49,566 bases of DNA from Bacteroidota bacterium (GCA_018224415.1 JAGTUZ010000078.1:1-49566); one strand, 5' to 3'. Shown: positions 24,963 to 33,370, numbered from the stretch's first letter. Numbers and translations: made by a program. The notes: generated from the sequence alone by a model not told the origin.

Positions 24963-25547
24963 GTGTTGTACTCAAAAACCGCCCAGTACTCAATCCAGTC
25001 GATGCTGTTCATCGCCGCCAACAACTCCGAGCAGAACATTCTGGTGCGCGATGTCGCCAAAGAACTGGGTCTGCCGGCTTCTTTCCTGAGCAAGATCCTC
25101 CAGACGCTCAGCCGCTACGGTTTCCTCAACTCGGTTAAAGGCCCCAAGGGCGGTTTCTCCCTTTCGGAGAAAGGCGCCGAGTCGACCATCGCGGAGCTCG
25201 TTGCCGTCGTCGACGGCCCGATGAACTTCGAGATGTGCCTCGCCGGCTTCAGTCCGTGCAGTGAGGAAAACGCCTGTCCGTTCCATCACGAATGGAAACG
25301 TATCCGCGAGGAAATCCGCGAGCTTGTCAACAGCAAGGCCATCCTGGAGCTTTCCCATGAGATGCCCGTGCGCTATCGGACGCTGCTGACGGGTTCGGCT
25401 GCCGCGAAGGCCAAGAAGGCGACCGCGAAAAAGTCCGCCGCGAAAAAACCGGCCGCCAAGAAAGCAGTGGCGAAGAAGGCTCCCGCGAAAAAGGCCCCTG
25501 CGAAGAAGGCCCCTGCGAAGAAGGCTCCCGCCAAGAAGAAGAAGTAG
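24963..25547 (+). CDS. Rrf2-family regulator fused to a histone H1-like Lys/Ala tail
   Basis: 194 residues with a GTG start nine bases after AAGGAG. Residues 1-144 are a complete Rrf2 regulator: a winged helix with VRDVAKELGLPASFLSKIL (28-46) and the wing KGPKGGFSL (59-67), then the three-cysteine loop C92, C99, C105 (CLAGFSPCSEENACP). In IscR/NsrR/RsrR relatives that loop holds an Fe-S cluster sensing iron, NO or redox state. Residues 145-194 are an added tail with 21 lysines in 149-194, KK doublets exactly every five residues from 151 to 191, and Ala/Pro between: a histone H1/AlgP-like nucleic-acid-binding tail. Normal Rrf2 proteins end near 145-165. It diverges from the metH-like gene. Confidence 0.9.
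   Translation: MLYSKTAQYSIQSMLFIAANNSEQNILVRDVAKELGLPASFLSKILQTLSRYGFLNSVKGPKGGFSLSEKGAESTIAELVAVVDGPMNFEMCLAGFSPCSEENACPFHHEWKRIREEIRELVNSKAILELSHEMPVRYRTLLTGSAAAKAKKATAKKSAAKKPAAKKAVAKKAPAKKAPAKKAPAKKAPAKKKK
25407..25544 (+). repeat. 15-bp coding repeats of the Lys/Ala tail
   Basis: The tail of the Rrf2 gene is built from near-identical 15-base units coding KKAPA or a variant. The central copies read GCGAAGAAGGCCCCT with little change. Such a tract may gain or lose units by slippage. Confidence 0.8.
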
Positions 25548-25589
25548 ACACGCCGGGCCGCAGCAATGCGCCCTGCCTGTCGACGTTCC

Positions 25590-25623
25590 ATCGGGACAGC
25601 CACGGCTGTCCCGATTTTTTTTT
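25590..25623 (+). terminator. Terminator of the Rrf2 gene
   Basis: ATCGGGACAGC, CACG, GCTGTCCCGAT followed by nine or more T: a textbook rho-independent terminator. The remainder of 25548-25816 shows only an AT-rich promoter region before miaB. Confidence 0.95.
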
Positions 25624-25745
25624 CGCCGTACCGTTGTCGCCGGTTGTGCCCGATGCTGCGGGAACAGCCCGGACTGGGCGATGCCGCACCGGAAAAGGAC
25701 AACACGTTGGGGCGAGAGCCACCGAACGCACTTGATTCTGCCAAA

Positions 25746-25773
25746 TTGCCTCTCTATTTTACTAATCTATAAA
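25746..25773 (+). promoter_or_regulatory. Candidate promoter of the miaB gene series
   Basis: TTGCCT (25746-25751), 16 bases, TATAAA (25768-25773) in the AT-rich stretch 44 bases before miaB. Confidence 0.45.
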
Positions 25774-25816
25774 ATTTTCAATCATTTTTCACTGACAATT
25801 TGACAGACCCGATACA

Positions 25817-27142
25817 ATGCGCCGATCCATTTATATAGAGACCTACGGATGCCAGATGAACTTCGCCGACACGGAGATCGTCAACGGCATTCTCAACGAG
25901 CAGGGGTACGAACTGGCCAAGGACGTTGACACTGCCGACGCCATTTTCATGAACACCTGCGCCATTCGTGACAACGCAGAGCAGCGCATCTACGGACGCC
26001 TCTCCAACTTCGAACATCTCAAGAAACGCAACCCCCACCTGGTCATCGGTATCCTCGGTTGCATGGCGGAGCGCCTGCGCAGCAGCCTGCTCGAGGAGAA
26101 TTCCAGCGTCGATATCGTCTGCGGTCCTGACGAGTACCGCAGGCTCCCCGCACTTATCGACGAGGCCTTTCAGGGGGAGAAGGGAATTCGCACCCAGCTT
26201 TCGCGAGTGGAAACGTACAACGACATCGTGCCCCTGCGCACCGACGGCATCAGTGCGTGGGTATCGGTGATGCGTGGCTGTGACAAGTTCTGCACCTACT
26301 GCGTCGTGCCATTCACCCGCGGCCGCGAGCGCAGCCGCACACTCGAGGGCATCGTCGGGGAAGTGCGTGAACTCGTCGGGCGCGGTTTCCGCGAGGTCAC
26401 GCTGCTCGGACAGAACGTGAATTCCTACCTCGACGGTACAAATGATTTCGCCACCCTGCTCGAAGCGGTGGCAGCTATCGATCCGGAACTGCGCGTCCGT
26501 TTTACCACTTCGCACCCGCAGGACATGTCACCCCGCCTGATCGACGCGATCGCGGGGAGGCCGAATATCTGCAGTTTCATTCATCTTCCCTTCCAGTCGG
26601 GTTCCGACCGCATCCTCGAGTTGATGAACCGCACGTATACCCGGGCGCATTATCTCGAGCTCGTCGGACGCATCCGCGCACGCATTCCCGGCGTGTCGAT
26701 GTCGACGGATGTGATCGCAGGGTTTCCCACGGAAACCGAAGACGACCATCGCGACACGCTATCGCTGATGGAGGAGCTGCGATACGATGGGGCGTTCATG
26801 TTCAAGTACTCTCCGCGGGAAAAAACCAAGGCATGGAAGATGGGAGACGACGTGCCCGACGACGTGAAGGGCCGCCGCCTCGAGGAGATCATCGAACTGC
26901 AGCGCCGCATCTCATACGAAAACAACAAGGCACTGATCGGCGGTACCGAGCGCATCCTGCTCGAGGGGCCAAGCAAACGTTCCCAGGAGGAGTGGATGGG
27001 TCGCACCGACACAAACAAGTCTGTCATCGTTCCGAAAGCGGGGTTCTCAGTCGGACAGTACATAGACGTGCGTATCGTCAGTGCAACATCCGCCACACTG
27101 TTCGGCGAGATCGTCGACGAAGTATCGACCCGGGCTGCCTGA
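25817..27142 (+). CDS. miaB: tRNA-2-methylthio-N6-isopentenyladenosine-37 methylthiotransferase
   Basis: 441 residues, the usual length. The N-terminal UPF0004 domain has cluster ligands C12 (ETYGCQMN), C48 (NTCAIR) and C82 (LGCMAE). The radical SAM motif is C155-x3-C159-x2-C162 (GCDKFCTYC), and the TRAM domain is at about 375-438. C12-QMN and the VPFTRGRERSR segment are MiaB rather than MtaB or RimO features. It adds the 2-methylthio group to i6A37 of tRNAs reading UNN codons. It begins a plus-strand series with the SPOR protein, MBL hydrolase, sigma-54 activator and lptE. Confidence 0.96.
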   Translation: MRRSIYIETYGCQMNFADTEIVNGILNEQGYELAKDVDTADAIFMNTCAIRDNAEQRIYGRLSNFEHLKKRNPHLVIGILGCMAERLRSSLLEENSSVDIVCGPDEYRRLPALIDEAFQGEKGIRTQLSRVETYNDIVPLRTDGISAWVSVMRGCDKFCTYCVVPFTRGRERSRTLEGIVGEVRELVGRGFREVTLLGQNVNSYLDGTNDFATLLEAVAAIDPELRVRFTTSHPQDMSPRLIDAIAGRPNICSFIHLPFQSGSDRILELMNRTYTRAHYLELVGRIRARIPGVSMSTDVIAGFPTETEDDHRDTLSLMEELRYDGAFMFKYSPREKTKAWKMGDDVPDDVKGRRLEEIIELQRRISYENNKALIGGTERILLEGPSKRSQEEWMGRTDTNKSVIVPKAGFSVGQYIDVRIVSATSATLFGEIVDEVSTRAA

Positions 27143-27167
27143 TCCGCGCAGCCATACAGGTATCATT

Positions 27168-27959
27168 ATGAAAGTTGCTCCGCATGTTTGCGGGATGTAT
27201 TCGCTGTTCCTGCTTGTTGCTGTCCTTGTTGCCGCCTCTCCGGTGGACGCGCAGGGGCGTGGTGACATCCCCGCGCTGGTTGACAAGGCAAAGACCGGGG
27301 CCGTTGACGAAGTCCGCAAGCTGCTCCCCGGCCTGAAAAAATCCCATGCCGACAAGGCCGGCGTGCTGTTCCTCGAGGCGGTCACCGAGAGCAACGCCGA
27401 GAAAGCGGTGGAATTATTCCAGCGCATCGCCGACGAGCATCGAAACAGCGCCTGGGCCGACGACGCGCTGTACCGGCTCTACCAGTACAGCTTCGCGGTC
27501 GGTGCCTACCGTACCGCTCGGTCCTACACCGAACGCATCGCTGCCGAGTACCCGAAATCCCCTTTCCTGACGCGCGAACAACAGGCGGCGCCTGGAACGA
27601 AGACGGCTGAAGTGAAGGCCCCCCCGGTTGCGAAGGCCCCCCCGGTTGCGAAGTCGTCCTCTGGTGCTGCGTCACCTGCCGCCACGAAAGAGCAAGCGAA
27701 TACGGAGTCGGACGGTGGCAACGGAGCACAGAGCTATGCGGTACAGGTCGGCGCCTTCTCACAGCAGGCCGATGCGGAAACGCTGGCGGCCGCGTTGAAG
27801 GAAAAGGGCTATACGGCCTACCTCCGCGAGAAAACAGTTGGCGGGAAAACGGTGCAGGCTGTGTGGCTCGGGATTTTTACCGACTTGCCGCAGGCACAGG
27901 CCTTTGCCCGCAAAATCAAGGACCAGCAAAAGATCGACGCCATCGTCGTCCGGCGTTAG
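27168..27959 (+). CDS. SPOR-domain periplasmic protein
   Basis: 263 residues. A signal peptide (about 1-28, ending SPVDA) is followed by a helical repeat region of TPR type (about 35-130: AGVLFLEAVTESNAEKAVEL, WADDALYRLYQYSF), then a Pro/Ala/Lys linker (about 140-185) containing an exact duplication of KAPPVA. The SPOR domain is at about 188-262 (YAVQVGAFSQQADAETLAA, VWLGIFTDLPQAQAFA). SPOR domains bind peptidoglycan stripped of stem peptides at division sites. The ATG at 27168 is 26 bases after miaB and begins the signal peptide. Confidence 0.85.
   Translation: MKVAPHVCGMYSLFLLVAVLVAASPVDAQGRGDIPALVDKAKTGAVDEVRKLLPGLKKSHADKAGVLFLEAVTESNAEKAVELFQRIADEHRNSAWADDALYRLYQYSFAVGAYRTARSYTERIAAEYPKSPFLTREQQAAPGTKTAEVKAPPVAKAPPVAKSSSGAASPAATKEQANTESDGGNGAQSYAVQVGAFSQQADAETLAAALKEKGYTAYLREKTVGGKTVQAVWLGIFTDLPQAQAFARKIKDQQKIDAIVVRR
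27615..27650 (+). repeat. Exact 18-bp tandem duplication in the SPOR gene linker
   Basis: Two identical 18-base units (27615-27632 and 27633-27650), each coding KAPPVA with a run of seven C. Recent slippage is likely. Confidence 0.9.
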
Positions 27960-27971
27960 CGAGGCCACAGG

Positions 27972-28763
27972 ATGAGATTTCTCTTTCTCGGTACGGCATC
28001 AGGCATGCCCACTGGCCATCGCCGGCACTCCTGCCTTCTCGTCGAGGAAAACGGGGAGCGTGTGCTGGTCGATGCCGGTGAAGGTGCGACAGCCGGATTG
28101 CTGCAGGCCGGTATCGACATCGATGGGATCACCCGGGTCGTGATCACACACACGCATGCGGATCATGTCACCGGTCTGCCGTTGCTGCTGCAGGGCATGC
28201 ATCTCGCCGGCCGGACGCGTCCGCTGTCGATCAGCGTGCCGCCCGGACGGGTGCAGTGGTTTCGTGACTGGCTGCGTGGCATGTACATTTTCACGGAGAA
28301 ATGGTCTTTCCCCTTCGACGTGCTGCAGTACGGCGACCGGGTGCACGAGGATGACGCCGGCGGCACGCAGGGCCTGCACATCCTTCCCTTCGCCAACGGA
28401 CATCTCGACAAGGTGCGCGATCTGGCGGCAAAGCATGACGTGCCTACCGGAAGCTATTCCCTGCACGTGAGCGGGAGGGGCGGCAGCGCGGTTCTCTCCT
28501 CCGACATCGCGGCGCTCGATGACGTGGCGGCCATGGCCGCGGGCTGCGATCTGCTGGTTGTCGAGAGCACTCATGTTTCCCAGGACGGGATCCACGCGCT
28601 CGCCACCGCGCATCCGGATCTGAGAATCATCTGCACGCATATTCCGCAGGAGATGGAGGACGCGTTGCCCGGGCTCGAGCGCCGCAGTGCGTTGCAGACG
28701 AAGGGGCGTATCCTCTACGCCAATGACGGTATGGAATTTATCCTGGAGAACGACACGGCATGA
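27972..28763 (+). CDS. Metallo-beta-lactamase-fold hydrolase, RNase Z-like
   Basis: 263 residues beginning with the RNase Z-like strand MRFLFLGTASGMPT. Metal motif HTHADH (H60, H62, D64, H65), followed by an SSDIAALDD segment and CTHIPQE for the remaining ligands. Length is shorter than full RNase Z (about 300) and the exosite arm is not evident, so it may be an RNase Z-like phosphodiesterase or another MBL-fold hydrolase. It sits 12 bases after the SPOR gene and overlaps the sigma-54 activator by four bases (ATGA, 28760-28763). Confidence 0.82.
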   Translation: MRFLFLGTASGMPTGHRRHSCLLVEENGERVLVDAGEGATAGLLQAGIDIDGITRVVITHTHADHVTGLPLLLQGMHLAGRTRPLSISVPPGRVQWFRDWLRGMYIFTEKWSFPFDVLQYGDRVHEDDAGGTQGLHILPFANGHLDKVRDLAAKHDVPTGSYSLHVSGRGGSAVLSSDIAALDDVAAMAAGCDLLVVESTHVSQDGIHALATAHPDLRIICTHIPQEMEDALPGLERRSALQTKGRILYANDGMEFILENDTA

Positions 28764-29935
28764 GTGAAGTGAGTACCAGTACGCTGGGCATATCTCCCGG
28801 CGACCGCCAGAGTTTTCAGCACAGGCACGGTATCATCGGCAAGAGCACCGAAATCCGTGAGGTTGTCGATACCATCATGCAGGTGGCTCCGACCGATATC
28901 ACTGTGCTTGTCACCGGGGAAAGCGGCACCGGCAAGGAGGTCATCGCCAAGGCCATCCATCAGGCGAGCAAACGTGTCTCGCGGAAGTTCATTCCGGTCA
29001 ACTGCGGCGCGATCCCCGAAGGCATTCTCGAAAGCGAGCTGTTCGGACACGAGAAGGGCGCATTCACCGGTGCCGTGGAAACGCGGAAGGGATATTTCGA
29101 ACTGGCGGATGGCGGAACGATATTCCTCGATGAAATCGGCGACACTCCGATCTCGACGCAGGTGAAGCTGCTGCGCGTGCTCGAGAGCGGTGAGTTCATG
29201 CGTGTCGGCAGTTCCGAGCCGCGCACGGCCGATGTCCGTGTCCTCGCCGCCACGAACAAGAACCTCGACGAGGAGGTCCGCGCACGACGCTTCCGGCAGG
29301 ATCTGTTTTTCCGTCTGCGCTCGGTCAACATCCGCATCCCCCCGCTGCGCAATCGCCGTGGCGACATTCCCCTGCTTGTGGAAGCGTTTCTCCGGTCGCT
29401 GGGTGGCAACGGGCGCGGTGCTGCTGCCGGTCAGGATATTCTCGTCACCGACGATGGCATGGCCGCCTTGATGCGTCACAGCTGGCCGGGCAATGTCCGC
29501 GAGCTGCGCAACGTGATCGAGAGCATTCTCGTACTCGAACGAGGCAATGTGGTCGACGAACGGGTAGTGACGCGCTACCTGCACGTCGAGGAACCCAGGA
29601 TCGACGACCGCTCCCTGCCGATGCATCTTGGCAAGGCACCCGAGCAGGCCGAGCGCGAACTGCTTTTCCGCCTGCTCTGGGAGATCAAGTCCGACCTCAA
29701 CGACCTCCGTCGTCTGGTCGGCGAGCTTCAGCAGCGGCCGCCGCTGTCGCTGCCAGCCGGTGATGGAGCGGAACATCCCTCGATCAGCCTCGACGACATG
29801 ACCCTCCGAGGCATGGAGGAGGAGCTGATCGCCCACACCTTGGAACGCTTCCGAGGCAATCGGCGTCTCGCGGCCGAGGCCTTGAACATCAGTGAGCGAA
29901 CTTTGTACAGAAAAATCAAAGATTATGGACTATGA
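28760..29935 (+). CDS. Sigma-54-dependent transcriptional activator without receiver domain
   Basis: 391 residues. The first 23 or so have no recognisable sensory domain. The AAA+ core has Walker A GESGTGKE (53-60), the sigma-54-contacting loop GAFTGA (100-105), Walker B IFLDEI (121-126) and FRLRSVNIRIPPLRNRRGDI. A Fis-type helix-turn-helix is at the C-terminus (about 350-391, RLAAEALNISERTLYRKIK). It can therefore open sigma-54 promoters but has no phosphorylation site of its own; control must be by partner protein or level. It overlaps the MBL gene before and lptE after by four bases each. The miaB-activator-lptE order is one I recall from Bacteroidota genomes. Confidence 0.93.
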   Translation: MSEVSTSTLGISPGDRQSFQHRHGIIGKSTEIREVVDTIMQVAPTDITVLVTGESGTGKEVIAKAIHQASKRVSRKFIPVNCGAIPEGILESELFGHEKGAFTGAVETRKGYFELADGGTIFLDEIGDTPISTQVKLLRVLESGEFMRVGSSEPRTADVRVLAATNKNLDEEVRARRFRQDLFFRLRSVNIRIPPLRNRRGDIPLLVEAFLRSLGGNGRGAAAGQDILVTDDGMAALMRHSWPGNVRELRNVIESILVLERGNVVDERVVTRYLHVEEPRIDDRSLPMHLGKAPEQAERELLFRLLWEIKSDLNDLRRLVGELQQRPPLSLPAGDGAEHPSISLDDMTLRGMEEELIAHTLERFRGNRRLAAEALNISERTLYRKIKDYGL

Positions 29936-30459
29936 TGGCCGCCTTGCGTTCGTTTTGGATTATCTTGTATCTTGCTCCTGTGTTTCTTGGTGCCGTCAGC
30001 CTTGGCGGATGCGCCTATTCCTTCACGGGTGCGTCCGTTCCAGCACACTGGAAGAGTATCGCCATCCCATTGTTCGACGACGAAAGTAATTTCGGCCAGC
30101 CTTCGCTGCGCGAGGACCTGACCAACAAACTGATCGAGAAATTTCAGCAGGACAACACCCTGCAGCTGGCCGACCGCTCGTCGGCGAATGTCGAACTGAG
30201 AGGTGTCATCATCTCCGTCCTCGCGGACCAGCCCATCGCCGTTGCCCAGGGCGCGCAAGCCACGCGCCTGCAGGTGACCCTCAAAACGCGAGTCAAACTG
30301 ATCGACCATACCACCAACAAGGAAGTCTGGAACAAGGATTTCACCGCGACCGGCGACTATTCGGCGGCGGCGGGTCCTGACGGCCGGCTGCTGGGACTGG
30401 AAACAGCTCTGGAAAACCTGACCGACGATCTCTTGCTGGAAACGGTTTCCGCGTGGTAA
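29932..30459 (+). CDS. lptE: LptE-like LPS assembly lipoprotein
   Basis: 175 residues. Lipoprotein signal with lipobox SLGGC (Cys27). The mature part has CAYSFTGASVPAHWKSIAIP and LREDLTNKLIEKFQQDNTLQL, then VELRGVIISVL and LKTRVKLIDHTTNKEVWNKDF, the pattern of Bacteroidota-type LptE. LptE plugs the LptD barrel and helps place lipopolysaccharide in the outer leaflet. ATG 29932 overlaps the stop of the sigma-54 activator, so translation is coupled. With gmhA it indicates an LPS-bearing outer membrane. Confidence 0.85.
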   Translation: MMAALRSFWIILYLAPVFLGAVSLGGCAYSFTGASVPAHWKSIAIPLFDDESNFGQPSLREDLTNKLIEKFQQDNTLQLADRSSANVELRGVIISVLADQPIAVAQGAQATRLQVTLKTRVKLIDHTTNKEVWNKDFTATGDYSAAAGPDGRLLGLETALENLTDDLLLETVSAW

Positions 30460-30498
30460 TTTTGTTATTTCAATCACTTCCGAGGTGAAACCGATATC

Positions 30499-31962
30499 AT
30501 GGAAGATTTTATACTGGGTGCGTACGTATTCTCGCTGAGCATCCTGTTCTTGTTCGGGTCTCACGGCTTCGTGATGATCTACTACTACTTCAAGAACAAG
30601 GACAAGAGGCCCGTCGGGAAGACACTCCTGGACGACAAGCCCATGGTGACCGTCCAGCTCCCGGTGTACAACGAATTGTATGTCGTAGAGCGACTCATCG
30701 ACGCGGTTTGTGCCCTCGACTATCCCAAGGACCGCCTGGAAATCCAGGTCCTCGACGATTCGAACGACGAGACAGTGGATATTGTCGCCGCCATCACCGC
30801 CGCCAGGCGCGAGGAAGGCTTCGACATCATACAGATTCGCCGGGAAGATCGTGTCGGCTTCAAGGCAGGCGCTCTTCGTTACGGGATGGAAACGGCCAAG
30901 GGCGAGTTCCTTGCCATTTTCGACGCCGACTTCGTTCCCCGCCCGGAATTCCTTTCCGCAACGCTGAGTCACTTCACCGACGAGCGCATTGGAATGGTGC
31001 AGACCCGCTGGGAACATCTGAACAACGAGTTTTCTCTGCTCACGCGCGCCCAGGGCATCGCCCTCGACGGGCATTTCGTGATCGAGCAGCAGGTCCGGAA
31101 CAAGTCCGGATTCTTCATCAACTTCAACGGCACGGCCGGTGTCTGGCGCCGGTCCTGCATCGAGGATGCAGGCAACTGGGAAGCAGACACACTGACCGAA
31201 GACCTCGACCTAAGCTACCGCGCGCAGTTGCGCGGCTGGCGTTTCGTGTTTCTCAACGACGTGACGTCGCCCGCGGAACTGCCCTCGGAAATCAATGCGC
31301 TCAAGTCGCAGCAGTTCCGCTGGACGAAGGGAGCCATCGAGACCGCGCGAAAGATCCTTCCCCGCGTCTGGAAGTCGAAACTTCCGCTTCGCGTCAAGCT
31401 GCAGTCAACCGTGCATCTGACCAACAACCTGGTATTCCCCTTCATCCTGCTGACCGGCATTCTCAACGTGCCCCTGGTTTTCATCAAGCACTCCGGGCGG
31501 CATGAGACGTTTTTTGCATTCATGTCCATTTTTGTTCTGGCCTTCATCAGCTCCTTCCTGTTCTATCTCTATTCACAGAAGGATGTTTACGTTGACTGGA
31601 AGAAGCGCATCTTTCTTTTTCCGCTGTTCATGTCCGGCAGCATGGGCTTTTCGGTCAACAATACCCGGGCGGTGCTCGAGGGACTGTTCAACCGCAAGAG
31701 CGCGTTCATCCGCACGCCGAAGTTCCATATCGAGACGGACAAGGACACGTGGAAAAACAAGAAATACCGCGCCGCCGGACGGAAGGTCTCGTTTTCCGTC
31801 GTATTCGAACTCGCGCTGGCGCTGTACTGCTTCGTCGGTGTTGTCGCTTCGATCTGGTTTCTCGAGATCGCAGCGCTCCCCTTCCAGTTGCTCTTCTTCT
31901 TCGGCTTCGGCTTGGTCGGTCTGCTCTCGATCCGGCATGCCGTCGGTCCCGATGGTGCGTGA
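30499..31962 (+). CDS. Cellulose synthase-like family 2 glycosyltransferase
   Basis: 487 residues. One or two N-terminal membrane helices (8-30) precede a GT2 domain with VTVQLPVYNE (50-59), a QVLDDSNDET nucleotide site, DAD (142-144), TED (233-235) and QQFRW (271-275), the Q-x-x-R-W signature of processive synthases. Several helices follow (about 303-325, 335-360, 370-385, 430-480). There is no PilZ domain, so direct c-di-GMP control through that route is not expected. It resembles CelA/BcsA-like and glucomannan-synthase-like enzymes; product unknown. It lies 39 bases after lptE. Confidence 0.88.
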   Translation: MEDFILGAYVFSLSILFLFGSHGFVMIYYYFKNKDKRPVGKTLLDDKPMVTVQLPVYNELYVVERLIDAVCALDYPKDRLEIQVLDDSNDETVDIVAAITAARREEGFDIIQIRREDRVGFKAGALRYGMETAKGEFLAIFDADFVPRPEFLSATLSHFTDERIGMVQTRWEHLNNEFSLLTRAQGIALDGHFVIEQQVRNKSGFFINFNGTAGVWRRSCIEDAGNWEADTLTEDLDLSYRAQLRGWRFVFLNDVTSPAELPSEINALKSQQFRWTKGAIETARKILPRVWKSKLPLRVKLQSTVHLTNNLVFPFILLTGILNVPLVFIKHSGRHETFFAFMSIFVLAFISSFLFYLYSQKDVYVDWKKRIFLFPLFMSGSMGFSVNNTRAVLEGLFNRKSAFIRTPKFHIETDKDTWKNKKYRAAGRKVSFSVVFELALALYCFVGVVASIWFLEIAALPFQLLFFFGFGLVGLLSIRHAVGPDGA

Positions 31963-31986
31963 TCACCAAGAGAGCGTGTGATCACC
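31959..31986. promoter_or_regulatory. Pair of palindromic GTGATCACC sites
   Basis: Two identical 9-base copies (31959-31967 and 31978-31986), each containing the 8-base palindrome GTGATCAC, 19 bases apart. The first overlaps the TGA stop of the glycosyltransferase. They lie before the TPR gene and could be a dimer-of-dimers operator, or chance. Confidence 0.35.
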
Positions 31987-32014
31987 TTCTCCGCAGTCAA
32001 CGCCAGCTATCACC

Positions 32015-32806
32015 ATGTTCGATGATATCGCCGCGCTTGAGCGTCACGTTGCCGCCAACCCTGCCTCGCCTCTGTTCGCGAGGCTTGCGTCGCTATACAT
32101 CGACGGCAACCGTCCCGCCCAGGCGCTGAAACTGTGCCTGCAGGGCAACCGTCTGCATCCGGATTATCCGACCGGGCTACTCATGACTGCCCGTGCACAG
32201 ATCATGCTGCGGCAGTACAGCGACGCGCGGCAGACGCTGCAGGAATTGCTTCGGCTGCTGCCGTCCTGCCGGGCCGCACAGAAGCTCGGCGAACGCATGA
32301 CCGAATTGGAGCTGGAATACCCACCGTATGCAGGCACCGCGACGGTGCTGATTTCGATGCAGGAAGTCGCACGCGAGGCGGGAGCCGACCGTCGCCTTCA
32401 GTGGAGTCATCAAGACGACATTCTTCCCGGCATCGAGCATTTTGCCGCACGTACGGAAGCCGATGAACCGCCTGAGGAATCAGGCCCGCGCATCACGGAA
32501 AAGGTCCCACCCCTGTTCGATCTCGGCGACCTTGCCCGACGGCTCGAAGGTGCACGAATCCCTGCGTTGCCCGAGGAACGTGAGGAAGAGTCGCAAGCGG
32601 ACGAAGCTCCTCCGACCGAAGAAATCAATCTCGGATCGCGTCCGGTGACGGAAACGCTTGCCGCGATCTATGAACAGCAGGGACGTCTGCAGGAGGCGAT
32701 GGAAGGTTATCAACGCCTCGCAATACTCCAGCCCGGACACCGGCAGCAATTCGAGGCGAAGGTGCAGGAGCTTCGCCTCCGTCTCCTTCAGCAGCAACAG
32801 CAGTAA
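32015..32806 (+). CDS. TPR-repeat protein
   Basis: 263 residues. N-terminal TPR-like helices (about 1-95: LFARLASLYIDGNRPAQALKL, ARAQIMLRQYSDARQTL), then an acidic low-complexity middle (about 150-210, many Glu/Pro), and a last TPR-like pair (about 215-258, LAAIYEQQGRLQEAMEGYQRL) ending in a Gln run. No signal peptide or catalytic motif, so a cytoplasmic scaffold is likely. It is placed after the glycosyltransferase; TPR proteins often accompany such synthases, but a role here is inferred only. Confidence 0.8.
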   Translation: MFDDIAALERHVAANPASPLFARLASLYIDGNRPAQALKLCLQGNRLHPDYPTGLLMTARAQIMLRQYSDARQTLQELLRLLPSCRAAQKLGERMTELELEYPPYAGTATVLISMQEVAREAGADRRLQWSHQDDILPGIEHFAARTEADEPPEESGPRITEKVPPLFDLGDLARRLEGARIPALPEEREEESQADEAPPTEEINLGSRPVTETLAAIYEQQGRLQEAMEGYQRLAILQPGHRQQFEAKVQELRLRLLQQQQQ

Positions 32807-32826
32807 CAACACAACGGAGTAAACCC

Positions 32827-33366
32827 ATGCTGAATCCTGATCATGCCATGTTGGTCGTCATCGACGTGCAAGGCAAGCTTGCGGAGCTGGCCTGGCGGGC
32901 GGAGGCGATACAGAAGAACATCCGCATTCTCGTCGAAGGCATGAAGGTGCTCGAGGTTCCCGTCGTTGCGACGGAACAGTATCCGAAAGGACTGGGACCG
33001 ACCGTCCCCTCCATTGCGGAAATCCTCGGCGACGCACCGGTCATCGAGAAGGACACCTTCAGCTGCTGCGGGGATTTCGCCTTCGAGAAGCACATGCTGG
33101 AGATACACAAAACCGACGTGATTGTCTGCGGTATCGAGACGCATGTCTGCGTGTACCAGACAACACGGGATCTTCTGGCCCTCGGGTACAATGTGCATCT
33201 GGTTACCGATGCCGTCTCCAGCCGTACCGAAGAGAACTGGCGTCTCGGCATCGACGTCTGCGCCGAGCTTGGCGCGAAGAAAACCGGGACGGAGATGGTC
33301 CTGTTCGAAATGCTGCAGCGCTCCGGCACCGAGCAGTTCAAGGCCATCTCGAAGCTGGTGAAATAG
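32827..33366 (+). CDS. Isochorismatase-family cysteine hydrolase
   Basis: 179 residues with the family's D-K-C triad: D13 in VVIDVQGK, K75 in VIEKDTFSC and C108 in GIETHVCVYQTT. The cis-peptide region before the cysteine (VCGIE) is conserved. It is closest in form to YcaC-like hydrolases of unknown substrate rather than to pyrazinamidases, since the metal-binding histidines are not visible. It is last in the plus-strand series; hairpin repeats and a terminator follow. Confidence 0.88.
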   Translation: MLNPDHAMLVVIDVQGKLAELAWRAEAIQKNIRILVEGMKVLEVPVVATEQYPKGLGPTVPSIAEILGDAPVIEKDTFSCCGDFAFEKHMLEIHKTDVIVCGIETHVCVYQTTRDLLALGYNVHLVTDAVSSRTEENWRLGIDVCAELGAKKTGTEMVLFEMLQRSGTEQFKAISKLVK

Positions 33367-33370
33367 AAAT

